A DNA stretch of 64,000 bases, from assembly GCA_034769895.1 (NCBI GenBank), contig CM068375.1, positions 256,845,042 through 256,909,041 on the forward strand, in the 5' to 3' direction. The notes beneath the pieces are model-generated. The model ran no database searches, was not told the DNA's origin, and saw nothing but the letters and a program-made list of their open reading frames with translations. Position numbers and translations under genes: made by a program. The DNA comes from Magicicada septendecula (lineage: Eukaryota; Arthropoda; Insecta; Hemiptera; Cicadidae). This document shows, piece by piece, positions 22,993 through 33,684 of the stretch (its first letter is position 1; every line of letters starts with the position of its first letter).

Positions 22993-23020
22993 CCGTAGCG
23001 AAGCACGGGTATTTTGCTAG
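22993..23020 (+). other. Helitron B2 3' terminus (hairpin + CTAG)
   Basis: Stem-loop CCGTAGCGAAGCACGG (22993-23008), GTATTTTG, CTAG (23017-23020), then host T. This is the canonical end of the tandem and defines the right border of the Helitron block. Confidence 0.9.
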
Positions 23021-24647
23021 TTATATATAAATTTTCTGCACTCCATATAAACTTTAACTATGCCAAATCTCACACTCCTTCGTGCGCGCAATATGCTTAG
23101 AAAGGGGTACAAAGTTTTCTCTTCAAGTATTAATATATAGATATGATAATTTGAATTTTTTAAATAATAAATCAAATGAAAATGATTTTATTAACACAGT
23201 CGTACTAATTTCACAACCAATACTAAATCCTCTGTACTCTTTACTTGTATTAAAATTGTATAACGATATTCACGTGCTTATCCACACTCAATCAACTACC
23301 AAAGCCTGCGACCCAGCCGGGGAACATAAAGGTAAATACTGCAGAAGAAGAATATACCTTCGAGACGTGGGTAAGTGCGCACAAATGAGTAAGAGCATAT
23401 GTGCAAACGTAAGTGTTTAAAAATAACATTGTAATATATATATAAGGAGTACACTAATATTTTCATTAATCTGAATATTAAGATTTAAAATAAAATTTTT
23501 ACCACATATCAGTCGTAAAACATTTACTGTTGTCAAAATCTTTTTAGCCAGAGTACGAGACTTATAAATAACAAGAGAGCGATGGGAAACGTGCAATTAT
23601 GATAATACAGTGATACAGAGGAGTTAGAACGAACGTTTGAGTATATGCAGTTGAGGAGGTTACTCATACACACGCACGGGGTAGTGAGAGTACAGAGTAC
23701 AGTGACGGTGGGAGAGAAGGAGAGACGGTGATATACTGTATTTCTTTACGTAGTGACCTTACATTTAATTATAAACGCAAAAATACGTGTAATTAGTTTT
23801 TACGTTATTAGATTAAAATGGATTAATTTGTGCTCTGTTGTCTCAGCACGAGCTCTGTTACTTAGTCGGAACCACTTTTAATCGGCATTAACGTAATTAT
23901 GGAAAGCTTTATATGAAACCCCAAGGCTGCACTGGGTTCTAACAAACTGTTCAAACAAAAATTGTTGTCGATATCAGACGCTAAACAGAATGAGAGAACT
24001 TCTGGTTTTCATTTTTTCCAATACGATTACAAACACTCAGCAGGGAAACACAGACTTGGTCAGTTAGCTGTAATGGCTTACAGATAACGTGGTCTTTATT
24101 TGAAAGATGTAAAACTAAACAGTTCTGTGTATTTTGTTGTTAATTCTTTCAGTAATTTAACAGAAATAAATTTATTCTTATTTAGATACATCATTTAATG
24201 TATTATTAATTTTATGATTACAAAGTACGGAATACGTTTTTTTAATTCATAGAAAATGATTATTTTTAATCCCATTCATAATTTATTTGTGTTATTTAAG
24301 TATAAATTTTATATTAATATTTAATTTTATTAACGTAATATCTACAAAAGTTATTTAATTTGCCTGAAGCGAGAGTCTAGATTAATTCCCATTAAGAAGA
24401 TAAGCACTCTGGACTATCAGAGAAAAATATCTTGTATATTTCATCGAATTCTTTTGAGCTTTTCATCTGAATTTTGGTATAAACGTTATTTGTGAAGGCT
24501 GCGGAGTGCCTCCAAAGTGCCAAAACCCACGGTCAGGATTGGTAAGGTCGTGACCGCCCGAAAATGGGGGAGGATCCCTTCTCCTTTAAATATACCATAA
24601 TCTGTTTTTATATATCAAAATTTTAATAATAAAGAAAACGTTTAACA
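23021..24647. other. Intergenic DNA without recognised genes
   Basis: AT-rich. An open stretch at 23082-23420 has no recognisable protein features. Minus-strand sequence at about 24560-24595 (AAAGGAGAAGGGATCC on that strand) could be the polypurine tract of the gypsy-like fragment to the right, but no LTR end is convincing. Confidence 0.4.
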
Positions 24648-25190
24648 TCATTCAGCTAGATAATACTTTTTTAATTGGGTCACATTATACGTTCCTTTTA
24701 TTTCTCGGGTTTGCAAATCTAATAAAACATAAGCATTCTCCATTTTCACTTCGCTAACCTCATAGGGACCGTCGTACAATAGGAAGAATTTTTTAATCTC
24801 TTTGTCCAAAGCTGATGATTGATCGTGATTTTTTATTAATACTAGCTGTCCTACCTCGTATTGTATGGGTGTTAAATTCCGGTCATGTCTTCGTTTACAC
24901 TGTTCAGCTTTACTTAGCAGCCGCTCCTTTGCAATCACCAACTTCCTACCATGTGGTGTATCCTTCCGGGTTGGAAATTTTATCAGTTCCTCTAATATGC
25001 GTGACGGCCTTCTCTGAAACATCAACTCATATGGGCTGTAGCTAGTGGATTCATGTAAACTACTGTTAGTATACCCTTCTATCTTGCACACAAATGTAGC
25101 CCACAATGAATGTTTTTTGTGGCAGAAAGTTCTAAACATTCACCCTAACTCCCGCACATCTCAGTCGACTACGTTGTGAAGGGTTTTCAT
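24648..25190 (-). pseudogene. Gypsy-type retrotransposon integrase C-terminal fragment
   Basis: Minus-strand remnant of the end of a Ty3/gypsy pol gene. A 163-codon frame (25139-24648) reads the integrase core end (MFRTFCHKKHSLWATFV, then HESTSYSPYELMFQRRP) and the C-terminal region (YEVGQLVLIKNHD, FLLYDGPYEVSEV, LKKYYLAE and stop). Reading upstream in the same frame gives VRELG before an in-frame TGA, with another TGA four residues earlier. Family members usually have arginine (CGA) at both, consistent with C-to-T decay. The DDE catalytic aspartates and everything further 5' are absent, so it is a truncated fossil. It might belong with the LTR-like sequence at 25680-26193, but the link is unproven. 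Confidence 0.8.
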
Positions 25191-25679
25191 TTATGGGGAT
25201 TTTAATTTAATTACACATGACAACCGCCAGAAAGTTCTACTTTAGTACTTTTTTATGTTAGTTGAACAAAAATATACCCTTGGCGGCATCATTATCTTCC
25301 AGCTCATTTCGAACGTGTAGGTAAGTAACACCGTTAGAGGAGGGTGTGGCTTATAGGTTTATAAAATGTTAACCGAAATTGGACATGATCTCTTAAGTTC
25401 AAGAGTTCGTGTACACTTGACTGACTTTGTTGCAGTGTATTTACCGATACTTTCTGTGAGTTTCAACAACAGTCCGGTGGCAAACTGACGAGACTGTATG
25501 TACCGAAAAGCGTATAGGTAAATTAATTAATTAAATGATACAGAACAGTCACTGTACTAGTAACTCTGAAAATATACAAAACCGATAATGCATTCTATGT
25601 GTTTATTCGCCTACTGGGAAAATTTTTTAAATTTTCTTCTGCCGCTAAGAAGATATTGTTGCGCAACGGAACATTTTCG

Positions 25680-26193
25680 AACAATGGAGTATGTCATTCT
25701 ACGTGTTTCGCGGTTATCCCAGCAGAGTACAGGTGTAATGTTTGTGTGTTTACATATTGCTAATTTATGAGGAAAGACAATTACGTGACACTTATTATGC
25801 GTCAACAATCGAGGCTGTTCCAGACCGCACCGGTCCGCGCACACTGTGTTCAAGGCCAGACACGACACTGTTTTAACACGTCATCCAAAAAGTGACAGAT
25901 TATTCTGGCATCTCAGCGGGGTATAAATATAAGCATCCAGCGATGGTCAGCCAGTTTATGTTGGGCGATTTGTCAGGTGATATCAAGTGGTTGTATGTTA
26001 TAATTAGTATCGAATTATATATAGTAGGCATTATTATTGTATGTGGACAAATTTAAGTTGAATTAGTGTACGAGGTGATTACGAATTGTTATTTGTGATT
26101 AATTGAAGCCGGTTATTAGTGACGTCATTGGTGTCTGTATTTTGTTTCCCACTGTACCTCACGACGATCAGTTAGTCCGTCGTAACATATCTT
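25680..26193 (+). repeat. Probable solo LTR fragment with TATA box
   Basis: Shares blocks with three other places. The left half (25680-25930) matches 63285-63515, including a GACAATTACG block and CGGGGTATAAA. The right half (26040-26193) matches 52555-52710 and, inverted, 51640-51760 (TGACG(T/C)CATTGGT, ACGACGATC, final CGTAACA). A TATA box, GTATAAATATAAG, lies at about 25920-25932. A promoter-like middle and a conserved CGTAACA end suggest an LTR; no primer site or coding region adjoins it. Confidence 0.45.
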
Positions 26194-28100
26194 CATACTT
26201 TTTGTGTGTTAAGCCTCGTTTTGTTCGCTTGATGACAATTTAACTATTTTTGTGTCAACTCCGTTAAATTTTCTGTGACCAATTTGAATACAACACTTTA
26301 TAACACTAATTTTTGAGTTATCCTGGTAACCTGTCTTCTGTAAGTAATAGCTTGTTACTGTAAACTGATCAAATGTAAAAATAAATCGAAATTTTATTTT
26401 GGGTTTTGAGATTCAGAACAGTATTAAACTGAAATGCTAATACGTATGCTATTTATTGAACTAAATTAATATGAAATGAAAATACATGAAAATTAAAAAA
26501 AAATTAAATGAAATTGTAAACAAAAATAATTACAAAGAGATTGATAAGCGTGAGCGCAAATTCAGCCTCATATTAACTACTCAGCAGACTGAAAAGTTAG
26601 CTAATATGTTTACAGATCTTTATAAAATATTTATAAATAACAATTCTGAAGAATCATTGTAATGACTCACGTTTTTGGTATGACATTCATATCAGCATAC
26701 TTGTTAGTCCCTTCCTCACCTTTACCATCGACACACTCCGAATCCTTAAAGTAACTGTTCTTTGCGTAGGCTAAATGAACAACAAACATAAATAATAGTC
26801 ATAATGATATAATTTACAGTACAACTCTTATTATAATATGTAATAACAGTATGTAATAACAGTAACATTACCAATAATAAAATAATAGAAGTTGTTATTT
26901 TACACACATACGCGAGCGCGCGCATACACCTGCGCTTACGTATGTTGCAAACGATACAAACATTATTGGGTCCGTCAGTCTTCCGACTGGTTTGTACCCT
27001 CCCCACATATACCCGTGGTGCGTGTGTTACGGAGTCACTTACAGGTTTATGAGACCAACAGTTTAACGCTGGATCCGAACGGCATAGTTGGGGAGGGTTT
27101 AATAAGGCAGGCTACCTCTCGATGGTTTGCCATTGCCTTGCGAGGGGGAACGGTCGTATCTAAATCAGATGGCCCCGGCTGGAATATACAAACATAAGAA
27201 GTGGTTATTTCTTACTCATTACTTTACTGTTACCGAATTTCATGTTATAACCCTACAACCTGATGTATGATGAAAGTGGATAATATGGTTACAGGACTAA
27301 GAGAATATACAGGACAAAGAGAAAAGAAGTGAGAACTTAACAGCGGTAGTTAAAAATTACTTTCAAGATAAAATCCAGTAGCATAGAAATACTTTGAAAA
27401 GCAGTTTGTACACAACAGTAGTTTCATTCATTCCTTTGTCTGTTTATAGCTATCGACCTAACCGGTAGGAGAAGTAAGGAAGACAAAAAATGTAAACGAC
27501 AAGGGCAAGGATGTTACAGTAGACATGACCGAGGATACAATTCCCAGTCACGAGAGCGAGTGCGTCTGGGTGGGATGATGTTATACCAGTTTAATCATGT
27601 GATCACCCCGATATGTTTGGAATAAAAACTGAAGAGTACTGGTAAGCTCCCTGAGCTGCTGAATTGCTCACTATGTTTTGAACGAAATACATTTATGAGT
27701 ATCTATTTGAATATTACATAATTTTTTGATTATCACAAAAAAAACACAATTACTCTAATACTTTTTTTTTAGTTAATTGATAATTATGAGAGGTACAAAC
27801 ATACAATGCCTAAATTCCTAAATGAAAAATAATTAATTTTTGGCATTTAACATTACATATGTTTTAATGGCTATCTATAGACCTACAGCGAATACATTTC
27901 GCAACTATACATAACCGGTAACAATATGTTTAGTTACCATATGGTAACTTACAAACCTTTTTAAAGGCGGTACAAAATTTGCAAGGGATGTTGGCAGACA
28001 TTAATTTTTTTTTTAGTCAAATTGTGATTATTAAAGATACCCCGAGTTCTTCTTCAAATAAAATTTCACAGAACTTGATGCCCGTCACAAAGACTACTTT
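26194..28100. other. Intergenic DNA without recognised genes
   Basis: No coding, RNA or transposon protein pattern. The segment 26960-27185 is less AT-rich than its surroundings and open on the plus strand, but I recognise no protein. It may be part of an unclassified repeat. Confidence 0.4.
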
Positions 28101-28370
28101 CTTAATACTGTGACGTTCATTTTTGGCCCATAGTGTCCGTAAAGTTAAAAAATTTGTGAATAAACATTACATTTGGATTTGGAGTAAAATTTCTTTTAGG
28201 CTGATACTCCACATAAATTTTTACAATTTTTTGAAAAGTTTGATCCTTTTTAATCTTGTTATTTAAATTAGGCGTCGTGATTTAGGACTTGAAAATGTTA
28301 ATTTTAAATAGGTTAGATACCTGATAATCCTTCATGCAACTTACTTGGTCGTTATGCACGACGCGTTTTA

Positions 28371-29593
28371 GGTTAGAATAGGTTTCAACTGTTGAGACTG
28401 TTGAAATATTAAAAACAAACTTAATGGCCAACGCCACATTAAGCCCACAGGCCGTAAATGATCTAATTATGTTGCTTAAAGAAATATTGCGCCAAAATTA
28501 TTTCACTTTCAACGATACATACTACAACCAAAAGGAAGGCCTGAGCATGGGTTCTCCTCTAAGCGGGATACTTTCTGACCTTTATCTTAATTTTTTCGAA
28601 AGTGAATATTTATTTTCTAGTAATAATAAATACCGTAAAAACATCGTTTCCTATTACAGGTATGTCGATGACACTTTTATTGTATTTGATGGCACATTAA
28701 GACAAATTGAGCTTCTGAAAAACTACTTGAACAGTGTTAACAGACACATACAATTTACACTTGAAACAGAGGAGAATAACCAACTGAACTTTCTTGACCT
28801 GACCATAATTAAATCTCAGGACTCTTTCAAATTTAAAATTTACAGAAAGTCCACTACCACTGACACCACAATACACGCTCATTCCCATCACCCGTGATCC
28901 CAGAAAATGGCGACACACAATACATTTGTCCATAGACTTCTTACTGTACCCTTAGAGCAAGATTGCTTCATTGACGAAGTAAACACTTTAAAACACATCG
29001 CCATATCCAACGGTTATAACGCTAGTATAATAGATAAACTTATCTCCAGGCGCAAAAACAAAACTCAAATTCCGAACAGCGCGGTCCATAATACTGACAG
29101 ATATATATAGGTAGAGTACACACCTTTGTTGCCTAACATTATAAAAAACCAATTTAAGAAATACAATATCGCAGTTAACTTTAGGACAAAAAATAACATA
29201 GAAAATGCACTGCGCCCCAAGATACACAGAAGTGTAGAGACACGCTCTGGCGTTTACAAAATTGTGTGTGATGATTGCGACATGTTTTACATCGGCCAGA
29301 CGGGGAGACGTTTTGAAGAGAGGTTTAAGGAACACCTGCCCATGAAGAATGTGATAAACAGTAAATCAATTTACGCGCAACACTTGATTGATTGTGATCA
29401 CAGTTACACTAACTTCTCTGTTAATCTTAAACCCATACACTTTTGTAAGAAGGGCCGATATATGAATGTATTAGAAGAGTATGAGATATATAAAGCGGCC
29501 AAGTCACAAAAAGAATGCCTGTTGAACGATATGGTGTCGTTCAAATCCAACGCGCTCTTCGATATTGTGATACAAAAACTGGCACAGACATGA
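28371..29593 (+). pseudogene. PLE reverse transcriptase (C-terminal part) + GIY-YIG endonuclease
   Basis: One reading frame interrupted by two in-frame stops, TGA at 28895-28897 and TAG at 29108-29110; the three pieces join without frame change. Visible RT motifs: YNQKEGLSMGSPLSGILSD (about 28530-28590), catalytic YVDD in YYRYVDDTFIVF (about 28650-28690), and NQLNFLDLTI (about 28780-28810). The next segment keeps the PLE linker (HRLLTVPLE... ISNGY...IDKLI). The nuclease reads GVYKIVCDDC...MFYIGQTGRRFEERFKEH (about 29245-29335), the GIY-YIG signature, with the Arg (in GRRFEERF) and a downstream Glu present. PLE proteins copy RNA into a nick made by this nuclease. The RT fingers and N-terminal region are missing and a stop lies just upstream at about 28374, so it is a 5'-truncated, dead copy. 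Confidence 0.9.
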
Positions 29594-29785
29594 AGAGTAC
29601 GACCAAATTATCTCTGCTTTGGACTTTATACGGCCAGCTCATGTTTACTTTCTCGACGATGCGCATCGTCCCCTCTCGCATAGTATGTGTGTTTAAATTC
29701 AGTGTTTTTTATGTTTTATGTGTGTGTTTTTATGAATTGACGAGCTCGACCCGAGTGAGCACCTGAAGATGGGACCTTGATCCCG

Positions 29786-29857
29786 AAACGCGTCGTGCAT
29801 AGCGACCAAGTAAGTTGCATGAAGGATTATCAGGTATCTAACCTATTTAAAATTAAC
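29786..29857. repeat. PLE inverted repeat, right arm (left arm 28298-28368)
   Basis: 72 bp whose reverse complement forms the start of the same element, with a single clear mismatch (GTTATGC against GCTATGC). The right arm is followed by a 33-bp tail containing TTGCAACTTGGTGACCATACACAC. A similar tail sits beside the inverted arm of the small PLE at 39906-40220. Confidence 0.85.
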
Positions 29858-29890
29858 CATTGCAACTTGGTGACCATACACACAATGAAT

Positions 29891-29985
29891 ACTTGAAAAT
29901 GGTGGAAACACTGAAAGGCCTCGTCCAGGACATGACATTTAGCAGGTTAGCAAATAAGCACGACGAAGTAGGAGTTTGATCTTTT
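29891..29985 (+). mobile_element. End of a second PLE-like family (single arm)
   Basis: Together with 28268-28297, the sequence left of the nested PLE, this gives GTCGTGATTTAGGACTTGAAAATG, then GTGGAAACACTGAAAGGCCTCGTCC. It equals one arm and part of the loop of the fold-back insertion at 52911-53142. It resembles PLE 3' UTR motifs (GAAxATGG...GAAA...CGTC). Only one arm is present here. Confidence 0.6.
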
Positions 29986-30469
29986 GTTTGGGCCCTGGTG
30001 TTGTAAAATTTTCAAACTTCAAAAACCAAACACTATATTCAGGTTTTCGTTTGCTTCAGAATTTGATACCCGTACATGAAATTTTGTGATTAAAAAAATT
30101 TGGATCCACTTTTTGGGCCCTGGCGTCCCAACATTTTGAAATTTCAAAAATGCGTCACTGTAGTCAGTTTTTGATTAAAATCATCTTTAAATTAATAGCC
30201 CAAATAGATTTTTGAAATATTTTCAAAATTTTAACCCTAAATTTTAATTTCTTGTCTACCCTATTCTTGTGGGAGATCAATCTCAAATACAGTATGGGTC
30301 TGTGGGGTAAAGCTATGAAATATCTGTTGTTGCAGTCAAAAATTGTGAGACATACTCCAAATAAAGAGATAAACACATGGATACACAGAAATGCAGACAA
30401 GTGCCAAACGGTCGAGTTAAAACAGAGAACTTGCTTTGCTATGTAAAAATTAAATTCTTCGAGGCGTTT

Positions 30470-30740
30470 TCAGCGGAAGACGAACGAAGTTGTAAGCAGG
30501 AGGTTCCCCGTTTCGCTTAACAAAATTCAACTGCTCAGCTCTGTTGCTCAGCAAATTCAGTTATGCATTTTGTTTATCTAATTGTAAGTCTAATGTGATT
30601 CCAGTCATTTGTATTCAGTCGCTGTAGCGGATACGAAGTAGTTGTTACGTTCTGTGTGGCCATTACGTGAATTCGTGTAAATTGACAATGATCTTTTCTT
30701 CACAAAATTCGTAAAAATAGCAGTGGTGGCTGGTGTTATG
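30470..30740. repeat. Dispersed repeat, copy 1 (copy 2 at 56650-56900)
   Basis: About 270 bp shared in the same orientation with 56650-56900: blocks around GTTGCTCAGCA, TTATCTAATTGTA, CATTTGTATTCAG and GTGTAGCGG/CTGTAGCGG. Identity is moderate (I estimate 70-80% by eye). No coding pattern; family unknown. Confidence 0.6.
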
Positions 30741-31998
30741 GTTGCAGCGTTGCACAACCACCAATATAGAATAACTAAATTACAAAATAATATACGAAAA
30801 CATTAAGCAGCTAAATGTATCATAAATTTCAACGGAGAGTGTATTAGATCCTACGCAGTAATGTTCGCGTACAATTCAAATGTGGCGCGTAGGCTGGTCG
30901 TTGTAGGCCTTTTGCAACTTCAACAAACGGCGGAGCTTACTACACAAACATATGAGAGGACGTGCGCTACTTTTCACAACTGCCCTATGTTCCCAATGTT
31001 AACTAGGCGGTTGCAAAGTTTCTGCAGCGCTCCACTAGTAGCGCTGTAGCGCAACTTTGCGTCATGAAACCAGCACAGCCTTCTTGATGTATAAGTTATG
31101 TCAGGCTTAGTGTTTACATTGGTTCAAGGTAAATGTTATCTGTTATTTGAGGTTATAAAATTATAGTAATAATTTTGTATAACTTTGATTATGATAGTTT
31201 AATGTCTTTTCACCGATCTGCCATCCACTCAACCAGCTACTGCAACCACCAAAATTTGGAACCACCAGCCTCAACTGAAAGATAATATTTCACGTTCCGA
31301 ACCAGTGAAAGCAGCTATTTTGAACATCAATGGTGCTAGCGCTTTTAGTGGCTGCATTTGGAACTACGGCACTATGTGAGTCACCCTTGATGTGTTTTGC
31401 TTTAAAGTGACACACAAACCGACTCTGTAAGTCATCTGAATAAATTTAATAAATTTCTTTAATATGTTTTTAAATTTGTAAAGTTCTTTCGAATCTATAA
31501 TTCATAAGCAGATATAAAGGCACGCTTGTGAATTATTGGGGAAATAATTTATTAATTCAACGTGTCAAAAGAATTATAGATAAAAAGCAATCAATAGAAC
31601 TTTGCAATCTGATTTGTTATTTTATTAAAAATTATGTAACACTTGAATGTCCTTTATACAGGACTATGCGCACTAGTACTAAAACGTATGTGGGTATAAG
31701 GAGTACGGTGTGTGGTTAAAACGCGTGTAAATGTGTACTTATAATATACCTGGATAGATGGTCGGAGGCTCCTACACTCGTGAGGGTAAGCACAAGGTGA
31801 AGATTCGATTTGGCCTGAATTTAGCCCAAGTTTGTTTTCAGAAATAAATGTACGCAAGAGTATTATTGATTCGTAAAATTAAAAACAACAAACACTTATA
31901 AAATTCTGCAAATGCCGAAAAAGCAGTAAAAACAGATCATTGACAGGGGAAGAGAGATTTACCGTCCAGATTAGTAAAGCAGAATTTGTACAGGTTAG
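30741..31998. other. No gene recognised; contains a stem-loop at 31011-31061
   Basis: Mostly unique-looking, less AT-rich around 30860-31330. The only structure seen is an imperfect inverted repeat: GTTGCAAAGTTTCTGCAGCG pairs with CGCTGTAGCGCAACTTTGC around a short loop holding ACTAGT. It could be a MITE end or a cruciform; no target duplication was found. Confidence 0.4.
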
Positions 31999-32042
31999 AC
32001 ACACACAGGCGCGCGCGCACACGCACACGCACACGCACACGC

Positions 32043-32121
<79 letters not shown>
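31999..32121. repeat. (CA)n microsatellite with CG/CACG head
   Basis: About 120 bp of CA dinucleotides preceded by GCGCGCGC and CACACG units and followed by AAT and AAC triplets. Open frames across it on both strands are poly-His/Thr or poly-Cys/Val artefacts. Confidence 0.95.
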
Positions 32122-32123
<2 letters not shown>

Positions 32124-32924
32124 AATAATAATATTAACAACAACAACAACGATAACAACACAATCTTCTTCTTCTTTTATTTTGTTCCTCAGTTCGTAAG
32201 TTAATTGACAGCTGTTTTTCACAAGGATATTTATCTTGCCTTCCGCTTCCGTTCGTCATAGGAATTGCAATTATATCACGTATTATTTGATTTTGCTACT
32301 GAAACTTTATTTAGTCTTTATATGAATCGCTCTTAAATTTCAAAGAAATATAGACATACTTTTGAAAGAATTAAATTAATATTTCCCAATATTAGGATCA
32401 TTTCTATTTGATACAAAAATTTTTAGTAGCAACAAATGTGACATGTATGTAAACACTTCACTGACTGAACATAAAAAATAAATAATGGCGTATAATATAA
32501 TTCTGAAGCTGATAAATAAATATGCAAGAATATTTTAAGTGAAATAAACCTTTTCACTGTTTTGTTTCATTAAAGCAGTACGGTGTAATAGGCTTATACA
32601 AGAATATGTAAAAGTTGAATAAGTTTTTTTAACACTGCCTGAAGGTCACAGAAAAATACGTTTTAAATACACTCCATTATATAAATGAAAAATTCTATTA
32701 CATTGACAAATTCTGTCTGTCATATACACAACCTCTGTTCAAATTGTTTATAAATATCGGTATGGAGAATCATACATGACTTCCATATTCTAAGATTTAT
32801 ATTTAAAATCATTTTCGAAATGAAATATTACCATAGAAACTACTTCTTTCTACTTACTGCTTCAGCCTTAACCACAGTACTGTGGTCACTAACGTATACC
32901 ACCTCACGTTATTGCACTCGATTT

Positions 32925-33000
32925 TCACTGATGATGGAAGTCGATGGCATTGCCGAAACGTCTGGTTTTGTAGAAAACATTGGACTACGGCCAAATATCC
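32925..33000 (+). mobile_element. PLE-like 3' UTR fragment
   Basis: Carries ACTGATGATGGAAGTC...CATTGCCGAAACGTCTGG, the same layout (GATGATGG, then CCGAAACGT) as the PLE ends at 29766-29795 and, inverted, 39975-40010. No RT or nuclease frame adjoins, so it is a 3' remnant of a third PLE subfamily, or a chance match. A small palindrome (CCACAGTACTGTGG) lies at about 32870. Confidence 0.4.
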
Positions 33001-33684
33001 CGGGAAGGAATTTTAACAAAAACTATTTCTTATTTGCCGATAACGTTGTACACACATATATAAAAAATATGCATAAAATTAATGGCTTGTAATGATTGAT
33101 CTCCATTAAGTAGTGCTCAAGTTTCCAAAGTTTTAATATTATGATGTCCGTAATTAAAACATCAGAGCAGGTTTAGTGTGTATGAGGGTACACCGTGGAC
33201 AAAAATTTTCAACATTTCCTATTGAGCGTTGCTTAGAGTAAAGCTACGAATCTACAGTGTACATTTCACAGAACAAACACGCGGCAAAGAAGGAGCGCTT
33301 CGAAGTCACTCATGGACCCTCAGCATCTTGCAGAGGGTTCATTCCCTAAAGACGAAAAGTCTGTCTATGAATCGTTCCTCTGTAAACACGTGCAGTTACA
33401 CTGCCCAGCGATCCACAGGAAGCAAATCGCTATCCACGCTGGACACCTTTTCGGCTTGCATGCGTTATGTTGGTATGGGTTTCGGCACTTTCCATTTAAA
33501 AAGCGTGCAAATGTAAGAAAATAAAAATGAATGAGGCCAGAAATAACGCGAATTTTGTATGTGCGTGTGTCTTCCCTGCCTTTTTATTGCGGTAGTCATA
33601 ATAATAAAATGGAAACGTAAACATTACATAACTGAGATATGCTTGCCTGCCACGAACGATATATTTTCTCTCATACATGATTTA
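33001..33684. other. No recognised gene
   Basis: Two overlapping open stretches on the plus strand (33229-33516 and 33312-33524, 95 and 70 codons) cover a less AT-rich patch. I recognise no domain in either, and the absence of homologous patterns makes chance likely, although a spliced exon cannot be excluded. Confidence 0.3.

Larger units (their letters stand above)
15811..23020 (+). mobile_element. Helitron B2, second unit of the tandem
   Basis: Repeats every feature of B1 at an offset of 7218 bp until 2-bp deletions near 20827 and 21205 reduce it. The 5' end starts with TC; the 3' end is a hairpin (22993-23008), 12 nt and CTAG (23017-23020), followed by host T, which is the canonical Helitron arrangement. 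Shared with B1: minisatellite, promoter block, 310-bp duplication, OTU frameshift, both Rep frameshifts and the Walker B deletion. Private to B2: the two 2-bp losses, a 1-bp loss near 22427 and an early stop at 22744. Confidence 0.9.
28298..29890 (+). mobile_element. Penelope-like element (PLE), 5'-truncated, with inverted repeats and 11-bp target duplication
   Basis: A 1593-bp insertion bounded by the direct repeat ACTTGAAAATG (28287-28297 and 29891-29901). The first 71 bp (28298-28368) are an inverted copy of 29786-29857 with one clear mismatch, so the element starts with a reversed piece of its own 3' region. The body encodes the end of an RT and a GIY-YIG nuclease. The 3' UTR carries the CTGAAGATGGGACC...CCCGAAACGCGTCGTG motif seen in many PLEs. 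Inverted end pieces and variable target duplications of this size are typical of PLEs. It is nested in another PLE-like end (29891-29985). Confidence 0.85.
28119..30160. repeat. Degenerate tandem units (TTTTGGGCCCTGGTGTC-type), split by a PLE
   Basis: Related blocks occur at about 28117 (TTTTTGGCCCATAGTGTCC), 29988 (TTTGGGCCCTGGTGTTG) and 30113 (TTTGGGCCCTGGCGTCCC), each followed by an A/T-rich stretch with CAAA/AAATTT. They look like units of an old minisatellite, about 125 bp where adjacent, into which the Penelope-like sequences inserted. Confidence 0.35.

Noticed and set aside
26892-27197. 101-codon plus-strand frame
   Set aside because: Starts in a CA/CG-rich simple patch and has no recognisable family; more likely an unclassified repeat.
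31879-32222. Open frames of poly-Cys/Val and poly-His/Thr on both strands
   Set aside because: They are translations of the (CA)n microsatellite, open in all frames because of the repeat.
33229-33524. Two overlapping plus-strand frames (95 and 70 codons) in a less AT-rich patch
   Set aside because: No recognisable domain, no splice or start context that favours either, and they overlap in different frames.
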